A stretch of 64,000 nucleotides of DNA from Citrobacter sp. Res13-Sevr-PEB04-36 (GTDB lineage: Bacteria; Pseudomonadota; Gammaproteobacteria; Enterobacterales; Enterobacteriaceae). This document shows, piece after piece, positions 21,963-32,701 of the stretch. Location of the stretch: assembly GCF_015672735.1 (NCBI RefSeq), contig NZ_JADABY010000055.1, forward strand, positions 58,450 through 122,449. Reading direction: 5' to 3'. The position numbers were made by a program, and so were the translations under genes. The first letter of the stretch is position 1. Each line of letters opens with the position of its first letter. The notes below the pieces were generated by a model. That model was not told the origin of the DNA, ran no database searches, and worked only from the letters and a program-made list of their open reading frames with translations.

Positions 21963-22001
21963 AAAAGTGATCTCAATCGCATAATAAAACCTTGTTTCAA
22001 T
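21963..22001 (-). promoter_or_regulatory. KdgR box with adjacent CRP-like site upstream of kdgT
   Basis: AATAAAACCTTGTTTCAAT at 21983-22001 matches the KdgR consensus AATRAAAYRNYRTTTYATT at 17 of 19 positions. Next to it, 21963-21984 holds AGTGATCTCAATCGCA, close to the CRP pattern TGTGA-N6-TCACA. This fits the known repression of kdgT by KdgR and catabolite control. The KdgR call is strong and the CRP call moderate. Confidence 0.72.
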
Positions 22002-22037
22002 TTATATGGATCAATGTTCCGATGTTGACTTTGATCA

Positions 22038-22072
22038 CAAAAAAACCCCCACAAGCATCGCTTGCAGGGGCA
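22038..22072 (-). terminator. Terminator after sodA
   Basis: On the minus strand, CCCCTGCAAGC pairs with GCTTGTGGGG across a GAT loop and is followed by seven T residues. It is a canonical intrinsic terminator, 25 bases past the sodA stop. Confidence 0.9.
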
Positions 22073-22096
22073 TCATCAAACTGAGAAGGTAAAAAC

Positions 22097-22717
22097 TTAC
22101 TTTTTCGCCGCGAAACGCGCCGCTGCTTCGTCCCAGTTCACCACGTCCCAGAACGCTTTGATGTAGTCCGGGCGACGGTTCTGGAATTTCAGGTAGTAAG
22201 CGTGTTCCCAAACGTCCAGGCCCACAATCGGGAAGCCGGAAGCGCCAGAGATAGCCTCACCCATCAGCGGGGAATCCTGGTTGGCAGTAGAAACCACAGC
22301 CAGTTTGTCACCTTTCAGTACCAGCCATGCCCAGCCAGAACCGAAACGGGTCGCAGCCGCTTTTTCAAACTCAGCTTTGAAGTTATCAACAGAGCCAAAA
22401 TCGCGTTCGATAGCCGCTTTCAGGTCACCCTGCAGCGTAGTACCAGTTTTCAGACCTTTCCAGAACAGGCTGTGGTTAGCGTGGCCGCCCGCGTTGTTAC
22501 GCAGAACGGTTTTCTTATCCGCAGGCAGTTGATCCAGTTTAGCGATCAGCTCTTCAACAGGCAGGCTAGCGAATTCGGGCAGGCTTTCCAGCGCAGCGTT
22601 CGCGTTGTTTACATAGGCCTGGTGGTGCTTGGTATGGTGGATTTCCATTGTCTGCTTATCGAAGTGCGGTTCAAGGGCATCATAAGCGTACGGCAGGGAT
22701 GGCAGGGTATAACTCAT
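22097..22717 (-). CDS. sodA: Manganese superoxide dismutase SodA
   Basis: SodA converts cytoplasmic superoxide to oxygen and hydrogen peroxide. The 206-residue protein carries the Mn ligands His27 (MEIHHTKHH), His82 ([10 protein letters not shown]), and Asp and His in the signature DVWEHAYY near residue 168. Length and start ([10 protein letters not shown]) match E. coli. An ATG two codons upstream is less likely. It has its own terminator and a Fur box upstream. SoxRS, Fnr and ArcA control are known for the family but were not mapped here. Confidence 0.97.
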   Translation of the reverse strand: MSYTLPSLPYAYDALEPHFDKQTMEIHHTKHHQAYVNNANAALESLPEFASLPVEELIAKLDQLPADKKTVLRNNAGGHANHSLFWKGLKTGTTLQGDLKAAIERDFGSVDNFKAEFEKAAATRFGSGWAWLVLKGDKLAVVSTANQDSPLMGEAISGASGFPIVGLDVWEHAYYLKFQNRRPDYIKAFWDVVNWDEAAARFAAKK

Positions 22718-22790
22718 AATCATCTCCAGTATTGTCGGGCGGCCAGTGTTAACGCCGCGTAAGCAGTTGAGTCATTATAGTTAATTAAAT

Positions 22791-22809
22791 GATATTGAAA
22801 ATGATTATC
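22791..22809. promoter_or_regulatory. Fur box upstream of sodA
   Basis: GATATTGAAAATGATTATC matches the 19-base Fur box GATAATGATAATCATTATC at about 16 positions. It lies about 75 bases before sodA and fits the known iron repression of that gene. The divergent gene at 22973 is 164 bases away, so an effect on it cannot be excluded. Confidence 0.75.
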
Positions 22810-22972
22810 AATGCCGTACTTTTTACAGGGCTATTGCGAGATGAAAATGTGAGCGTCACCGGGAAAATCAGGCGAATTTTGCCAACCTGCGTAGAAAACA
22901 GGCAGCGACATAAAGGACAGGGAAGACAAAGCACGAGATAGTCTGCGGATTATCTCACAAGGAAATATTGCT

Positions 22973-24394
22973 ATGTCTGTCAACATCGCCCTTTTCGGAA
23001 TCGGCCTCGACACATACTGGCCCCAGTTTGCTGGCCTGGAGTCACGTCTGCAGGGTTACCTACAAACGATTGATGAGCGTCTGACGGCGCAACAAGCCAC
23101 CGTCATTAACGGCGGCCTGATTGATAACATCGATAAAGCCGATGCTCTTACCAGACGGTTGCAGCAGCAACCGGTCGATGCTGTCTGTCTTTACATTAGC
23201 ACTTACGCACTCAGCGCAACGGTGCTGCCCCTTGTGCAGAGTATCAATAAGCCGGTTATTATTCTTGCCCTACAGCCGGAACCTGGCCTCCCCTATTCGA
23301 CAATCCGTCAAATTCCCGATCGGGGCGGACGTACTGGAGAGTGGCTGGCACACTGCCAGGCCTGCAGTGCCCCCGAACTGGCCAACGTATTTAACCGTGC
23401 AAATATCCGCTTTCAGTTGATTGTTGGCGCGTTACAGGGCGATGAGTATGTCTGGCAACAAACCGCGCAATGGCTACAAGCCCTTAACGCGCGTCAGATG
23501 CTGGCAAACTGTCAGGTCGGCGTGCTCGGACACTATTATGACGGCATGGTGGACGTTTACAGCAATATGACGAACCTGTCCGCCAAATTGGGCGTTCGCT
23601 TTAAGCCACTGGAAATGTGTGAGCTGGCGGAATACCGCGAGCAGGTCAGCGAGACCGATCTCAGCGCCAAACAACAGGAAATGCACCGAGTGCTTCAGCT
23701 GGATGCGACATGCGAACCTGTAGAGCTTGATCGCGCACTCACCACGGCCTGCGCCATGGATAAACTGATTGCCAGGAACACACTCGGTGCTCTGGCCTAT
23801 TACTACGAAGGTAGAAACGGCAATGCTTACGAGAACATCATCACCTCAATCATTCTTGGCAACACGCTACTCACCCACCGTGGTATTCCCGTGGCAGGTG
23901 AGTATGAAATCAAAAATGTACTGGCGATGAAAATTCAGCAGCTTCTGGGAGCGGGTGGTTCATTCTCTGAGCCATATGGAATTGAATTTATTGATGATGC
24001 TGTGTTGTGGGGACATGACGGCCCGGCGCACCCGCTGATGGCGAATGGCCCGGTGCGTCTGGTGCCGCTGCCGGTTTATCATGGTAAACCGGGTAAAGGT
24101 GTGTCTATCCAGATGACCGTGAAACCTGGCCCGGTAACCTTTCTTTCGGTCATTGAAGATGCCGAAAACGGGGTACGTTTGCAGTATGCCGAAGGTGAGG
24201 CGGTGGCGGGTGAAGTCCTCGATATCGGCAATACCAACAGCCGCTATCGCTTCCCGTTATCAGCTCGCGATTTCACCACGCAATGGTGCATGGGCGGTCC
24301 AGCACATCATTGCAGCATTGGCCTTGGCCATCATGGTGAGATTCTGGAAAAACTCGCCTGGCTACTGGGTATTCAAGCGGTAAAAATCTGCTAA
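22973..24394 (+). CDS. L-fucose/L-arabinose isomerase-like protein
   Basis: This 473-residue protein belongs to the L-fucose/L-arabinose isomerase-like superfamily. It has an N-terminal Rossmann-like region (residues 1-170, with [12 protein letters not shown] at the start), a middle domain with [13 protein letters not shown] near 281, and a C-terminal domain rich in His ([16 protein letters not shown] near 442). The glutamate and aspartate in YYEGR and [16 protein letters not shown] are in places expected for metal ligands. E. coli has no gene here. It precedes rhaT on the same strand, which suggests a deoxysugar substrate, but the substrate is unknown and catalysis is not proven. Confidence 0.72.
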   Translation: MSVNIALFGIGLDTYWPQFAGLESRLQGYLQTIDERLTAQQATVINGGLIDNIDKADALTRRLQQQPVDAVCLYISTYALSATVLPLVQSINKPVIILALQPEPGLPYSTIRQIPDRGGRTGEWLAHCQACSAPELANVFNRANIRFQLIVGALQGDEYVWQQTAQWLQALNARQMLANCQVGVLGHYYDGMVDVYSNMTNLSAKLGVRFKPLEMCELAEYREQVSETDLSAKQQEMHRVLQLDATCEPVELDRALTTACAMDKLIARNTLGALAYYYEGRNGNAYENIITSIILGNTLLTHRGIPVAGEYEIKNVLAMKIQQLLGAGGSFSEPYGIEFIDDAVLWGHDGPAHPLMANGPVRLVPLPVYHGKPGKGVSIQMTVKPGPVTFLSVIEDAENGVRLQYAEGEAVAGEVLDIGNTNSRYRFPLSARDFTTQWCMGGPAHHCSIGLGHHGEILEKLAWLLGIQAVKIC

Positions 24395-24596
24395 CACGCG
24401 ATATTTCCGCCCTTCTCAAAAAAGAGGGGCGGAGCAGCATTTGTGATCAATATCCCTTTCATCCCCTGAATTTTGCCAGCATTGTCCATCCTGCGGCAGC
24501 ATACTGAAGGTTAATGTATTGCTCACTCTTTAGACTTTTAAATATCAAAACGGGTGATTTTCATCCAGCCAGATCGATAATTTAAAAGGAAACAGA
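24395..24596 (+). promoter_or_regulatory. rhaT upstream region
   Basis: The gap starts with a TCCGCCC/GGGCGGA hairpin (about 24407-24434), without a T run, that may end the isomerase transcript. A TTTGTGATCAATATC segment near 24440 has a good left CRP half-site and a poor right one. In E. coli rhaT is activated by RhaS and CRP. No clear RhaS inverted repeat could be placed by eye. Confidence 0.4.
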
Positions 24597-25631
24597 ATGG
24601 GTAACGCAATTACGATGGGGATAATATGGCATCTTATCGGGGCCGCTAGTGCCGCTTGTTTCTATGCCCCTTTTAAAAAGGTACAACACTGGTCCTGGGA
24701 AACCATGTGGTCCATAGGCGGCTTTGTTTCATGGCTGATCCTTCCCTGGCTCGTCAGCGCGATCCTGCTGCCTGACTTCTGGGCCTATTACCGTTCATTC
24801 AGCGCATCCACACTGCTGCCAGTATTTTTATTCGGTGCAATGTGGGGGATTGGCAACATTAACTATGGCCTGACCATGCGCTATCTCGGTATGTCGATGG
24901 GAATCGGCATCGCTATCGGCATTACGCTGATTGTTGGTACCTTAATGACGCCAATCATTGCCGGTAAATTTGACGTACTCATCGGTACGCCTGGTGGGCG
25001 TATGACCCTGCTCGGCGTGCTGGTTGCTCTGATCGGCGTGGCGATAGTCACCCGTGCTGGACAGTTAAAAGAGCGCAAGATGGGTATCAAAGCCGAAGAG
25101 TTCAATCTGAAAAAAGGTCTGATACTGGCAGTGATGTGCGGTATTTTTTCCGCCGGGATGTCCTTTGCCATGGATGCAGCTAAACCGATGCACGAAGCCG
25201 CAGCCGCACTCGGTATCAATCCGCTGTATGTCGCCCTGCCAAGCTACGTGGTGATCATGGGCGGCGGTGCCGTGATTAACCTGGGATACTGCTTCATTCG
25301 TCTGGCAAAAATGAAAAACCTGTCGGTAAAAGCCGACTTCTCGTTAGCAAAACCACTGATTATCAGCAATATCCTGTTCTCGGCCCTTGCCGGTCTGATG
25401 TGGTATCTCCAGTTCTTCTTTTACGCCTGGGGCCATGCCAAAATTCCGGCACAGTATGACGACATGAGCTGGATGCTGCACATGAGTTTCTACGTCTTGT
25501 GCGGCGGTATCGTAGGCCTGATCATGAAAGAGTGGAGTAATGCGGGACGGCGCCCGGTCAGCGTACTGAGCCTCGGCTGCGTGGTGATTATTGTCGCGGC
25601 AAACATTGTCGGTATGGGAATGGCAAGCTAG
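24597..25631 (+). CDS. rhaT: L-rhamnose/H+ symporter RhaT
   Basis: RhaT imports L-rhamnose with protons across the inner membrane. The 344-residue protein has ten hydrophobic helices and the family features [14 protein letters not shown] at residues 22-35 and [15 protein letters not shown] near 93. It is nearly identical in length and sequence to E. coli RhaT. Its stop codon overlaps the stop codon of convergent rhaR by two bases, so there is no room for a terminator between the two genes. Confidence 0.97.
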   Translation: MGNAITMGIIWHLIGAASAACFYAPFKKVQHWSWETMWSIGGFVSWLILPWLVSAILLPDFWAYYRSFSASTLLPVFLFGAMWGIGNINYGLTMRYLGMSMGIGIAIGITLIVGTLMTPIIAGKFDVLIGTPGGRMTLLGVLVALIGVAIVTRAGQLKERKMGIKAEEFNLKKGLILAVMCGIFSAGMSFAMDAAKPMHEAAAALGINPLYVALPSYVVIMGGGAVINLGYCFIRLAKMKNLSVKADFSLAKPLIISNILFSALAGLMWYLQFFFYAWGHAKIPAQYDDMSWMLHMSFYVLCGGIVGLIMKEWSNAGRRPVSVLSLGCVVIIVAANIVGMGMAS

Positions 25632-26476
25632 TCCTGTGGATTACTGAGATGACGCCACTGACTCGGCGTCATCCCGGTCTCACGGGTAAAGACCACTGAA
25701 AAGTAGTTACTGTCCTCAAAACCACAGCGCATAGAAATCTCACCAATCATCAACTTGCTATGCTGCAGCAGATACTGAGCGTGGCAGACCCGCACCTGCC
25801 GAAGATACTGGTTGATGGTCATTCCGGTCTGACGACGAAACTGCTGACGCAGTACACGCTCACTACACTGCTCGCGTTGACAGAATTTATCCAGTTCAAA
25901 GGTATGTTCATGGCTGCCGGCCAGCGCGGTGATCAGCTTATCCAGCAGCGTTTCACTGGTGGTCGCCGGGAGCCTATCCGTGGCGTAGCGATGGCGCTTG
26001 AGAAGCGTCACTAACTGTCCAAACAACAGCTCAGCCATATCATTACATAACGGTTCGCGCTGTTGGCTTTCATGTTCCAACTGGCTAATTACCTGTCGTG
26101 CCTGGGTCATACCGACACTGCCCAGTCGCCAGTGGGGTTGCCACGACGTGCCGTTAAATCCGGGGATCGCATCTTCCCAACCCAGGTTCAGCGTCAACCG
26201 CTCCGGGCAGTAGATGATATTCTGCAGGACAAGGTCGTTAACGGAGGTGTACGAATGTTTGTCTGCGGCGCGAATGTAAAACAGATCACCACGCGTTATC
26301 CGGTACGGACGATCGTTGAGAACGTGCAGGCCATTGCCGCGCCAGACCATCACCAGTTCACAAAACTCATGAGTATGCTCGGCAAACACATCCTGCGGAT
26401 AGCGATCGGCGACGGCGACGGCCTGCTGGTCGCTGGCAAAAAAGTCTGATTTCAGAAGGATTAGCTGATTCGCCAC
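25628..26476 (-). CDS. rhaR: AraC-family activator RhaR
   Basis: RhaR responds to L-rhamnose and activates rhaSR transcription. The 282-residue protein has an N-terminal cupin rhamnose-binding domain ([14 protein letters not shown] near 35-48) and a C-terminal AraC double helix-turn-helix (about 180-278, with [21 protein letters not shown] split around 245-270). No ATG is available. Two GTG codons lie in tandem, and the second (26476), seven bases after GAGG, gives the E. coli length. A BIME separates it from rhaS. Confidence 0.94.
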   Translation of the reverse strand: MANQLILLKSDFFASDQQAVAVADRYPQDVFAEHTHEFCELVMVWRGNGLHVLNDRPYRITRGDLFYIRAADKHSYTSVNDLVLQNIIYCPERLTLNLGWEDAIPGFNGTSWQPHWRLGSVGMTQARQVISQLEHESQQREPLCNDMAELLFGQLVTLLKRHRYATDRLPATTSETLLDKLITALAGSHEHTFELDKFCQREQCSERVLRQQFRRQTGMTINQYLRQVRVCHAQYLLQHSKLMIGEISMRCGFEDSNYFSVVFTRETGMTPSQWRHLSNPQD

Positions 26477-26497
26477 CACATCACCTCAACCTGAACG

Positions 26498-26576
26498 CTT
26501 GCCGGATGCGCTACGTTTATTCGGCCTACAGGGCATCCACGTAGGCCAGATAAAGCGCAACCGCCATCCGGCATAA
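26498..26576. repeat. BIME between rhaS and rhaR
   Basis: Two inverted REP units are visible: CTTGCCGGATGCGCTACG...TTCGGCCTAC and GTAGGCCAGATAAAGCGC...GCCATCCGGCA. They lie within the rhaSR transcript and may affect the relative amount of rhaR mRNA. Confidence 0.82.
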
Positions 26577-26628
26577 AAGGGTATGATTATCAGCAAACGG
26601 ACGGTAAAAAACGGTGATAGCTTTCGCG

Positions 26629-27477
26629 TTACTGGAGGCTACTCCCGGCCATAACGTCGCGTCCCTGACGAATATCACGCGGGGACCAGTTAAATTCCCG
26701 GCGAAAGAGCGTCGAAAAGTGATTACTGTCGCCAAAACCGCAGCGATAAGCGATGTCTGTGACGCTGTCATCGCTATGGCGCAATAAGTGCCGTGCTTTG
26801 ATCAGCCGCAGACGATTGAGGTAGCGTTGCGGCGTCAGCCCGGTTTGCTGTTTGAGCTGGCGGTGCAAGGTACGTAAAGAGAGCGAAAACTGCTCGGCAA
26901 CAGCTTCCCAGCATACGTCATCGGCAAAGTTATCTTCCAGCCACGCCATCAGTCGGTTAAGACGGGCATCATTATCCGCCGCCGCTTCCATCAGACTACT
27001 TTTACGGAGCAGTACCAGCAGTTGCATAAACAAGATCTCACGATTGGCCGCCGTCGGCGTATCCATCTCTTCACCAAGATGTTCTATCTGCCCTATCAAA
27101 AGACGTACCTGTTGCAGTACTCCCTGGTTTACACGCCAATGGGACGGATACTGACCATTCTGCTCCTGAGGTAACAGCTGGTTTAATCCGGCCAGAAACT
27201 GAAACGCATCCGGGGAACGATACAGCACATTTGTCAGACATAAATTGTCAGTATGTTCATATAAGTGTCTGTCATGATCGCGGACAAAACATACCGTCCC
27301 GCCGCTAATGGTGTAGGGCTGTCCATTGAAAACATGAATACCTGTGCCATGTTCAACTATCACAATTTCATGAAAATCATGATGATGCTCGGGAAAAGCA
27401 ACCTGGGGTAGCCGAGGTTCGATCGCCACGGGCGCTTTACCCGTCGGAAAAAAATCCACGCAATGCAGTACGGTCAT
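26629..27477 (-). CDS. rhaS: AraC-family activator RhaS
   Basis: RhaS, with bound L-rhamnose, activates the rhaBAD and rhaT promoters. The 282-residue protein has the cupin domain ([16 protein letters not shown] near 32-47) and a C-terminal AraC DNA-binding domain with two helix-turn-helices ([16 protein letters not shown] near 200; [17 protein letters not shown] near 250). The GGGAG ribosome site precedes the ATG. It is divergent from rhaB, and the target sites lie in the shared 303-base gap. The middle of the protein is a few residues longer than in E. coli. Confidence 0.95.
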   Translation of the reverse strand: MTVLHCVDFFPTGKAPVAIEPRLPQVAFPEHHHDFHEIVIVEHGTGIHVFNGQPYTISGGTVCFVRDHDRHLYEHTDNLCLTNVLYRSPDAFQFLAGLNQLLPQEQNGQYPSHWRVNQGVLQQVRLLIGQIEHLGEEMDTPTAANREILFMQLLVLLRKSSLMEAAADNDARLNRLMAWLEDNFADDVCWEAVAEQFSLSLRTLHRQLKQQTGLTPQRYLNRLRLIKARHLLRHSDDSVTDIAYRCGFGDSNHFSTLFRREFNWSPRDIRQGRDVMAGSSLQ

Positions 27478-27652
27478 GATGACTCCCTTCCTGATCAGAT
27501 GAACATGGCTGCATAGTAATTAAGGGTTATCACCCTCACCTTAAATTTTTGACGCCAAAGTGCGTAAACACGGTTAATTCTTCAAGAAATGGCAGGAAAG
27601 ATCGGGAAATGCGGAAGGGGTCACATCAGACAAAATCTCCCCCATTAATAGA

Positions 27653-27725
27653 ATTTGTGAACACCATCACGTTCACCTTTGCCATGCTGCCAGCGGCTTA
27701 TTGTGGCTGTCACTAACAAGAAGGT
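27653..27725 (+). promoter_or_regulatory. rhaBAD promoter: CRP site and RhaS inverted repeat
   Basis: TGTGAACACCATCACG at 27656-27671 is a good CRP site in the same place as in E. coli. Downstream, ACCTTTGCCATGCTGCC (27675-27691) and GTCACTAACAAGAAGGT (27709-27725) are imperfect inverted half-sites that match the E. coli RhaS sites. A TTAGACT -10-like element follows near 27743. The rest of the 27478-27652 gap is AT-rich and must hold the rhaSR promoter with its RhaR site, which I could not place. Confidence 0.78.
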
Positions 27726-27780
27726 ACGCCTTTCCGAGGGTTCTTAGACTGAGTGCAATAAAACTCAGAAGGACCTCGCT

Positions 27781-29250
27781 ATGACTCTTCGCCATTGTGT
27801 CGCTGTCGATCTCGGCGCATCCAGTGGACGCGTAATGCTGGCGCGTTACGACAGTGACCACCGCACCCTGACGCTGCGTGAAATCCACCGCTTCGTGAAC
27901 TGTCTGCAAAAAACAGACGGCTTTGACACCTGGGATATCGACAGCCTGGAGAATGACATTCGCCTGGGACTGAAGAAGGTCTGCGATGAAGGCATCCTGA
28001 TTGACAGTATCGGGATTGATACCTGGGGCGTGGATTACGTCCTGATCGGTAAAAACGGTCAGCGGGTCGGTCTGCCGGTCTCTTACCGTGACAACCGTAC
28101 CACCGGCGTAATGTCTCAAGCCTTAGCCCAGCTTGGTAACGGCGAGATCTATCGCCGCAGCGGCATTCAGTTTCTTCCCTTTAACACCCTGTATCAGCTC
28201 CGCGCGCTGGTCGAACAGCAGCCAGAGCTGGTCTCGCAGGTAGCGCATGCCCTGCTGATCCCCGACTACTTCGGCTACCGTCTGACCGGTGAAATGAACT
28301 GGGAATATACCAACGCCACTACCACGCAATTGGTCAATATCAACACCGACGACTGGGATGACACCCTGCTGGCATGGACCGGCGCTGACAAAACCTGGTT
28401 TGGCCGCCCGACACATCCGGGGAATGTCATTGGTCACTGGATCTGCCCGCAGAAAAATCAAATCCCGGTGGTTGCCGTCGCCAGCCACGATACCGCCAGC
28501 GCGGTAATCGCCTCACCGCTGGCCGATAACAACAGCGCTTATCTTTCTTCCGGTACCTGGTCCCTGATGGGGTTTGAGAGCAAAACACCGTATGCCAACG
28601 AGGCCGCGCTGGCGGCAAATATCACCAACGAAGGCGGCGCGGAAGGACGTTACCGCGTGCTGAAAAATATTATGGGCCTGTGGCTGCTGCAACGTGTTTT
28701 AAAAGAGCGGCAGATTACCGACCTGTCGGCGCTGATCGCGAAAACCGAAGCGCTACCGGCCTGCCGATTCCTGGTCAATCCGAACGACGATCGCTTTATC
28801 AACCCTGTCGATATGAGCGCGGAAATCCAGGCCGCATGCCGCGAATCCGGCCAACCCGTCCCGGTTCAGGATGCTGAGTTAGCACGCTGTATTTTCGACA
28901 GTCTGGCGTTGCTGTACGCCGACGTCCTGCATGAACTGGCACATCTACGTGGCCAGGCTTTCAGCCAACTGCATATTGTTGGCGGCGGCTGCCAGAACGC
29001 CCTACTCAATCAACTTTGCGCGGATGCCTGCGGTATCCGCGTCATGTCCGGGCCTGTTGAGGCCTCTACGCTCGGCAATATTGGCGTTCAGCTGATGACG
29101 CTGGACGAGCTTAACAACGTCGATGATTTCCGCCAGGTGGTAACCGCTAACTACGACCTGACAACCTTCATCCCAAATCCTGACAGTGAAATTGCCCGCT
29201 ACCAGGCGCAGTTTCAATCAACACGACAGACAAAGGAGCTTTGCGCATGA
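27781..29250 (+). CDS. rhaB: Rhamnulokinase RhaB
   Basis: RhaB phosphorylates L-rhamnulose to L-rhamnulose 1-phosphate. The 489-residue FGGY-family kinase starts [19 protein letters not shown] (phosphate loop) and has the C-terminal nucleotide-binding signature [19 protein letters not shown] near residue 399. It is the first gene of the rha catabolic operon. Its TGA overlaps the rhaA ATG (ATGA), so translation is coupled. Regulation is by RhaS and CRP from the upstream sites. Confidence 0.97.
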   Translation: MTLRHCVAVDLGASSGRVMLARYDSDHRTLTLREIHRFVNCLQKTDGFDTWDIDSLENDIRLGLKKVCDEGILIDSIGIDTWGVDYVLIGKNGQRVGLPVSYRDNRTTGVMSQALAQLGNGEIYRRSGIQFLPFNTLYQLRALVEQQPELVSQVAHALLIPDYFGYRLTGEMNWEYTNATTTQLVNINTDDWDDTLLAWTGADKTWFGRPTHPGNVIGHWICPQKNQIPVVAVASHDTASAVIASPLADNNSAYLSSGTWSLMGFESKTPYANEAALAANITNEGGAEGRYRVLKNIMGLWLLQRVLKERQITDLSALIAKTEALPACRFLVNPNDDRFINPVDMSAEIQAACRESGQPVPVQDAELARCIFDSLALLYADVLHELAHLRGQAFSQLHIVGGGCQNALLNQLCADACGIRVMSGPVEASTLGNIGVQLMTLDELNNVDDFRQVVTANYDLTTFIPNPDSEIARYQAQFQSTRQTKELCA

Positions 29251-30506
29251 CCACTCAACTTGAACAAGCCTGGGAACTGGCAAAACTGCGTTTCGCCGCG
29301 GTAGGTATCGATGTCGAGGAGGCATTACGCCAGCTCGATCGCCTGCCGGTCTCCATGCACTGCTGGCAGGGCGATGATGTCGCCGGATTCGAAAACCCGG
29401 AAGGTTCGCTCACCGGCGGTATTCAGGCCACCGGTAACTATCCAGGTAAAGCGCGTAACGCCGTTGAACTGCGCGCCGATCTGGAGCAGGCACTGAGCCT
29501 GATCCCGGGTCCTAAGCGTCTGAACCTGCACGCTATCTACCTGGAATCCGATACCCCGGTATCCCGTGACCAAATCAAACCTGAACACTTTAAAAACTGG
29601 GTGGAATGGGCGAAAGCGAACCAGTTAGGTCTGGATTTCAACCCGTCCTGCTTCTCGCATCCGTTGAGTGCCGACGGCTTCACGCTGGCACACGCTGACG
29701 ACAGCATTCGCCAGTTCTGGATTGACCACTGCAAAGCCAGCCGTCGCGTCTCCGCGTACTTTGGCGAACAGCTGGGTACCCCATCGGTGATGAACATCTG
29801 GATCCCGGATGGCATGAAAGACATCACCGTTGACCGTTTAGCGCCGCGCCAGCGTCTGCTGGAAGCCCTGGACGAAGTGATCAGCGAGAAATTCGACCCG
29901 GCGCATCATATTGATGCCGTCGAGAGCAAACTATTTGGTATCGGCGCAGAAAGCTACACCGTTGGCTCCAACGAGTTTTACATGGGCTACGCCACCAGCC
30001 GCCAGACCGCGCTGTGCCTGGATGCAGGTCACTTCCATCCGACTGAAGTGATTTCCGACAAAATCTCCGCCGCCATGCTGTACGTACCGCGCCTGCTGCT
30101 GCATGTCAGCCGTCCGGTGCGCTGGGACAGCGACCACGTGGTGCTGCTGGATGATGAAACGCAGGCGATTGCCAGCGAGATCGTGCGCCACAACCTGTTT
30201 GACCGCGTACACATTGGCCTCGACTTCTTCGACGCCTCGATCAACCGCATCGCCGCGTGGGTGATCGGTACCCGCAATATGAAGAAAGCCCTGCTGCGCG
30301 CGCTGTTAGAACCGACTGAACAACTGCGTCAGCTCGAAGCCAACGGCGACTACACCGCCCGTCTGGCCCTGCTGGAAGAGCAGAAATCGCTGCCATGGCA
30401 GGCGGTCTGGGAGATGTATTGCCAGCGTCACGACGCCCCGACCGGCAGCCAGTGGCTGGACAGCGTCCGCACGTATGAAAAAGACGTACTGAGCAAGCGT
30501 AGCTAA
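29247..30506 (+). CDS. rhaA: L-rhamnose isomerase RhaA
   Basis: RhaA converts L-rhamnose to L-rhamnulose, using Mn. The 419-residue TIM barrel has the metal-site segments [16 protein letters not shown] near 228, [16 protein letters not shown] near 255 and [14 protein letters not shown] near 288, and [17 protein letters not shown] near 325. Start and length match E. coli, and the ATG overlaps the rhaB stop. A BIME lies between this gene and rhaD. Confidence 0.97.
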   Translation: MTTQLEQAWELAKLRFAAVGIDVEEALRQLDRLPVSMHCWQGDDVAGFENPEGSLTGGIQATGNYPGKARNAVELRADLEQALSLIPGPKRLNLHAIYLESDTPVSRDQIKPEHFKNWVEWAKANQLGLDFNPSCFSHPLSADGFTLAHADDSIRQFWIDHCKASRRVSAYFGEQLGTPSVMNIWIPDGMKDITVDRLAPRQRLLEALDEVISEKFDPAHHIDAVESKLFGIGAESYTVGSNEFYMGYATSRQTALCLDAGHFHPTEVISDKISAAMLYVPRLLLHVSRPVRWDSDHVVLLDDETQAIASEIVRHNLFDRVHIGLDFFDASINRIAAWVIGTRNMKKALLRALLEPTEQLRQLEANGDYTARLALLEEQKSLPWQAVWEMYCQRHDAPTGSQWLDSVRTYEKDVLSKRS

Positions 30507-30520
30507 AGGCGTTGTCTGCC

Positions 30521-30608
30521 TTGTAGGCCGGATGAGGTGCGTTAGCGCCGCCATCCGGCAACGTACAAAACACTACGCCGGATGGCGCTGCGCTTATCCG
30601 GCCTACGT
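30521..30608. repeat. BIME (three REP arms) between rhaA and rhaD
   Basis: GTAGGCCGGATGAGGTGCG...GCCATCCGGCA is followed by CGCCGGATGGCGCTGCGC...TATCCGGCCTAC, giving two facing REP units inside the operon. These hairpins may protect the upstream rhaBA mRNA or reduce read-through into rhaD. Confidence 0.85.
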
Positions 30609-30649
30609 AAGACCCGACACCGCTCGGGCAATGAACAGGAACACCGACC

Positions 30650-31477
30650 ATGCAAAACATTACTACCTCCTGGTTCGTCCAGGGGATGATCAAAGCCACT
30701 TCTGATGCCTGGCTGAAAGGTTGGGATGAGCGTAACGGCGGCAACCTGACGCTGCGCCTGGATGAGGCCGACATCGCCCCCTTTACCGCTGATTTCCATG
30801 AAAAACCGCGCTATATCGCGCTGAGTCAGCCGATGCCGCTGCTGGCCAATACGCCGTTTATCGTCACCGGTTCCGGCAAGTTCTTCCGCAACGTCCAGCT
30901 CGATCCGGCAGCCAATTTGGGCGTAGTGAAAATCGACAGCGACGGTGCGGGCTACCACATTCTTTGGGGGCTGACCCACGAAGCCGTACCGACCTCCGAA
31001 CTGCCCGCGCACTTCCTTTCCCACTGCGAGCGCATTAAAGCCACCGATGGCAAAGACCGCGTGATCATGCACTGCCATGCCACCAACCTGATTGCTCTGA
31101 CCTACGTGCTGGAAAACAGCACTGCGCTGATCACCCGCAAACTGTGGGAAGGCAGCACCGAATGCCTGGTGGTGTTTCCGGACGGCGTCGGCATTCTGCC
31201 GTGGATGGTGCCGGGTACCGACGAAATCGGCGAAGCAACGGCAGTTTCCATGCAGCAGCATTCTCTGGTGCTGTGGCCATTCCACGGCGTATTTGGCAGC
31301 GGCCCGACGATCGACGACGCGTTCGGTTTGATAGATACCGCAGAGAAATCTGCTGAAGTTTTAGTCAAAATTTATTCGATGGGCGGTATGAAGCAAACCA
31401 TCACGCGCGAAGAGCTGATTGCACTCGGTAAACGTTTTGGCGTGACCCCACTGGCCAGCGCATTAGAGCTGTACTGA
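30650..31477 (+). CDS. rhaD: Rhamnulose-1-phosphate aldolase RhaD
   Basis: RhaD splits L-rhamnulose 1-phosphate into dihydroxyacetone phosphate and L-lactaldehyde. The 275-residue class II aldolase has the catalytic Glu117 ([10 protein letters not shown]) and zinc ligands His141 and His143 (IMHCHATN), with a third His near 212 (LWPFHGVFG region). Length matches E. coli. Its products are handled by tpiA/glycolysis and by the dehydrogenase encoded next in the operon. A single REP follows. Confidence 0.97.
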   Translation: MQNITTSWFVQGMIKATSDAWLKGWDERNGGNLTLRLDEADIAPFTADFHEKPRYIALSQPMPLLANTPFIVTGSGKFFRNVQLDPAANLGVVKIDSDGAGYHILWGLTHEAVPTSELPAHFLSHCERIKATDGKDRVIMHCHATNLIALTYVLENSTALITRKLWEGSTECLVVFPDGVGILPWMVPGTDEIGEATAVSMQQHSLVLWPFHGVFGSGPTIDDAFGLIDTAEKSAEVLVKIYSMGGMKQTITREELIALGKRFGVTPLASALELY

Positions 31478-31492
31478 TACCTCCCTCACTCA

Positions 31493-31528
31493 ACGCCGGA
31501 TACGGCTTCGCCTTATCCGGCCTACAGG
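31493..31528. repeat. REP element between rhaD and the ADH gene
   Basis: A single REP (ACGCCGGATACGGCTTCG...TTATCCGGCCTAC) sits 15 bases after rhaD and 24 bases before the next start codon, inside the operon. Confidence 0.83.
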
Positions 31529-31552
31529 ACGTTACCTTTAAGGAGAATATTC

Positions 31553-32701
31553 ATGAGCTTTATGTTGGCACTGCCAAAAATCAGTCTGCATGGCGCTGGT
31601 GCGATTGGCGATATGGTTAACCTCGTGGCGAACAAGCAATGGGGTAAAGCGCTGATTGTGACCGATGGTCAACTGGTCAAACTGGGTCTGCTGGACAGCC
31701 TGTTTACCGCCCTTGATGCGCATAAAATGTCGTATCATCTTTTCGACGACGTATTCCCGAATCCGACGGAAGAACTGGTGCAAAAAGGCTTTGCGGCATA
31801 CCAGGACGCAGAGTGTGATTACATCATCGCTTTCGGCGGCGGTAGTCCGATCGATACCGCTAAAGCGGTGAAAATCCTGACCGCCAACCCGGGTCCGTCT
31901 ACCGCCTATTCCGGCGTGGGCAAAGTTAAAAACGCTGGCGTACCGCTGGTTGCCATTAACACCACCGCGGGTACGGCCGCAGAAATGACCAGCAATGCGG
32001 TGATCATTGATTCCGCGCGTAAGGTCAAAGAAGTCATCATCGATCCGAACATCATTCCGGATATCGCTGTCGATGACGCCAGTGTAATGCTGGAAATCCC
32101 GGCCTCGGTCACTGCCGCTACCGGTATGGACGCCCTGACCCACGCGGTGGAAGCCTATGTTTCCGTCGGCGCACACCCGTTGACCGACGCCAACGCGCTG
32201 GAAGCGATTCGCCTGATCAACCTGTGGCTGCCCAAAGCGGTCGACGAAGGCCATAACCTCGAAGCGCGTGAGCAAATGGCGTTTGGCCAGTATCTGGCAG
32301 GGATGGCGTTCAACAGTGCAGGTCTGGGTCTGGTGCATGCGCTGGCACATCAGCCGGGCGCGACGCATAACCTGCCGCACGGCGTCTGCAATGCCATCCT
32401 GCTACCGATTATCGAAAACTTTAACCGCCCGAACGCCGTGGCGCGCTTTGCCCGCATAGCACAGGCCATGGGCGTCGATACACGCAACATGAGTGATAAA
32501 GTGGCAAGCATGGAAGCCATCAACGCGATCCGCGCCCTGAGCAAGCGCGTGGGCATTCCGGCGGGCTTCAGCCAGCTAGGCGTGACCAAAGAGGACATTG
32601 AGGGCTGGCTGGACAAAGCGCTCGCCGATCCGTGCGCACCGTGCAATCCGCGCACCGCCAGCCGCGAAGAAGTCCGCGCGCTGTATCTGGAGGCGTTATG
32701 A
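31553..32701 (+). CDS. Iron-dependent alcohol dehydrogenase, lactaldehyde reductase-like
   Basis: This 382-residue protein is a group III Fe-dependent alcohol dehydrogenase close to FucO and YiaY. It has the NAD-binding [11 protein letters not shown] at 95-105 and metal ligands Asp193, His197, His262 and His276 ([26 protein letters not shown]). In the rha operon it most likely reduces L-lactaldehyde, the RhaD product, to L-1,2-propanediol. E. coli K-12 lacks a gene here and uses the fuc-regulon FucO. RBS AAGGAG. The rhaM start overlaps its stop (ATGA). Confidence 0.88.
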   Translation: MSFMLALPKISLHGAGAIGDMVNLVANKQWGKALIVTDGQLVKLGLLDSLFTALDAHKMSYHLFDDVFPNPTEELVQKGFAAYQDAECDYIIAFGGGSPIDTAKAVKILTANPGPSTAYSGVGKVKNAGVPLVAINTTAGTAAEMTSNAVIIDSARKVKEVIIDPNIIPDIAVDDASVMLEIPASVTAATGMDALTHAVEAYVSVGAHPLTDANALEAIRLINLWLPKAVDEGHNLEAREQMAFGQYLAGMAFNSAGLGLVHALAHQPGATHNLPHGVCNAILLPIIENFNRPNAVARFARIAQAMGVDTRNMSDKVASMEAINAIRALSKRVGIPAGFSQLGVTKEDIEGWLDKALADPCAPCNPRTASREEVRALYLEAL

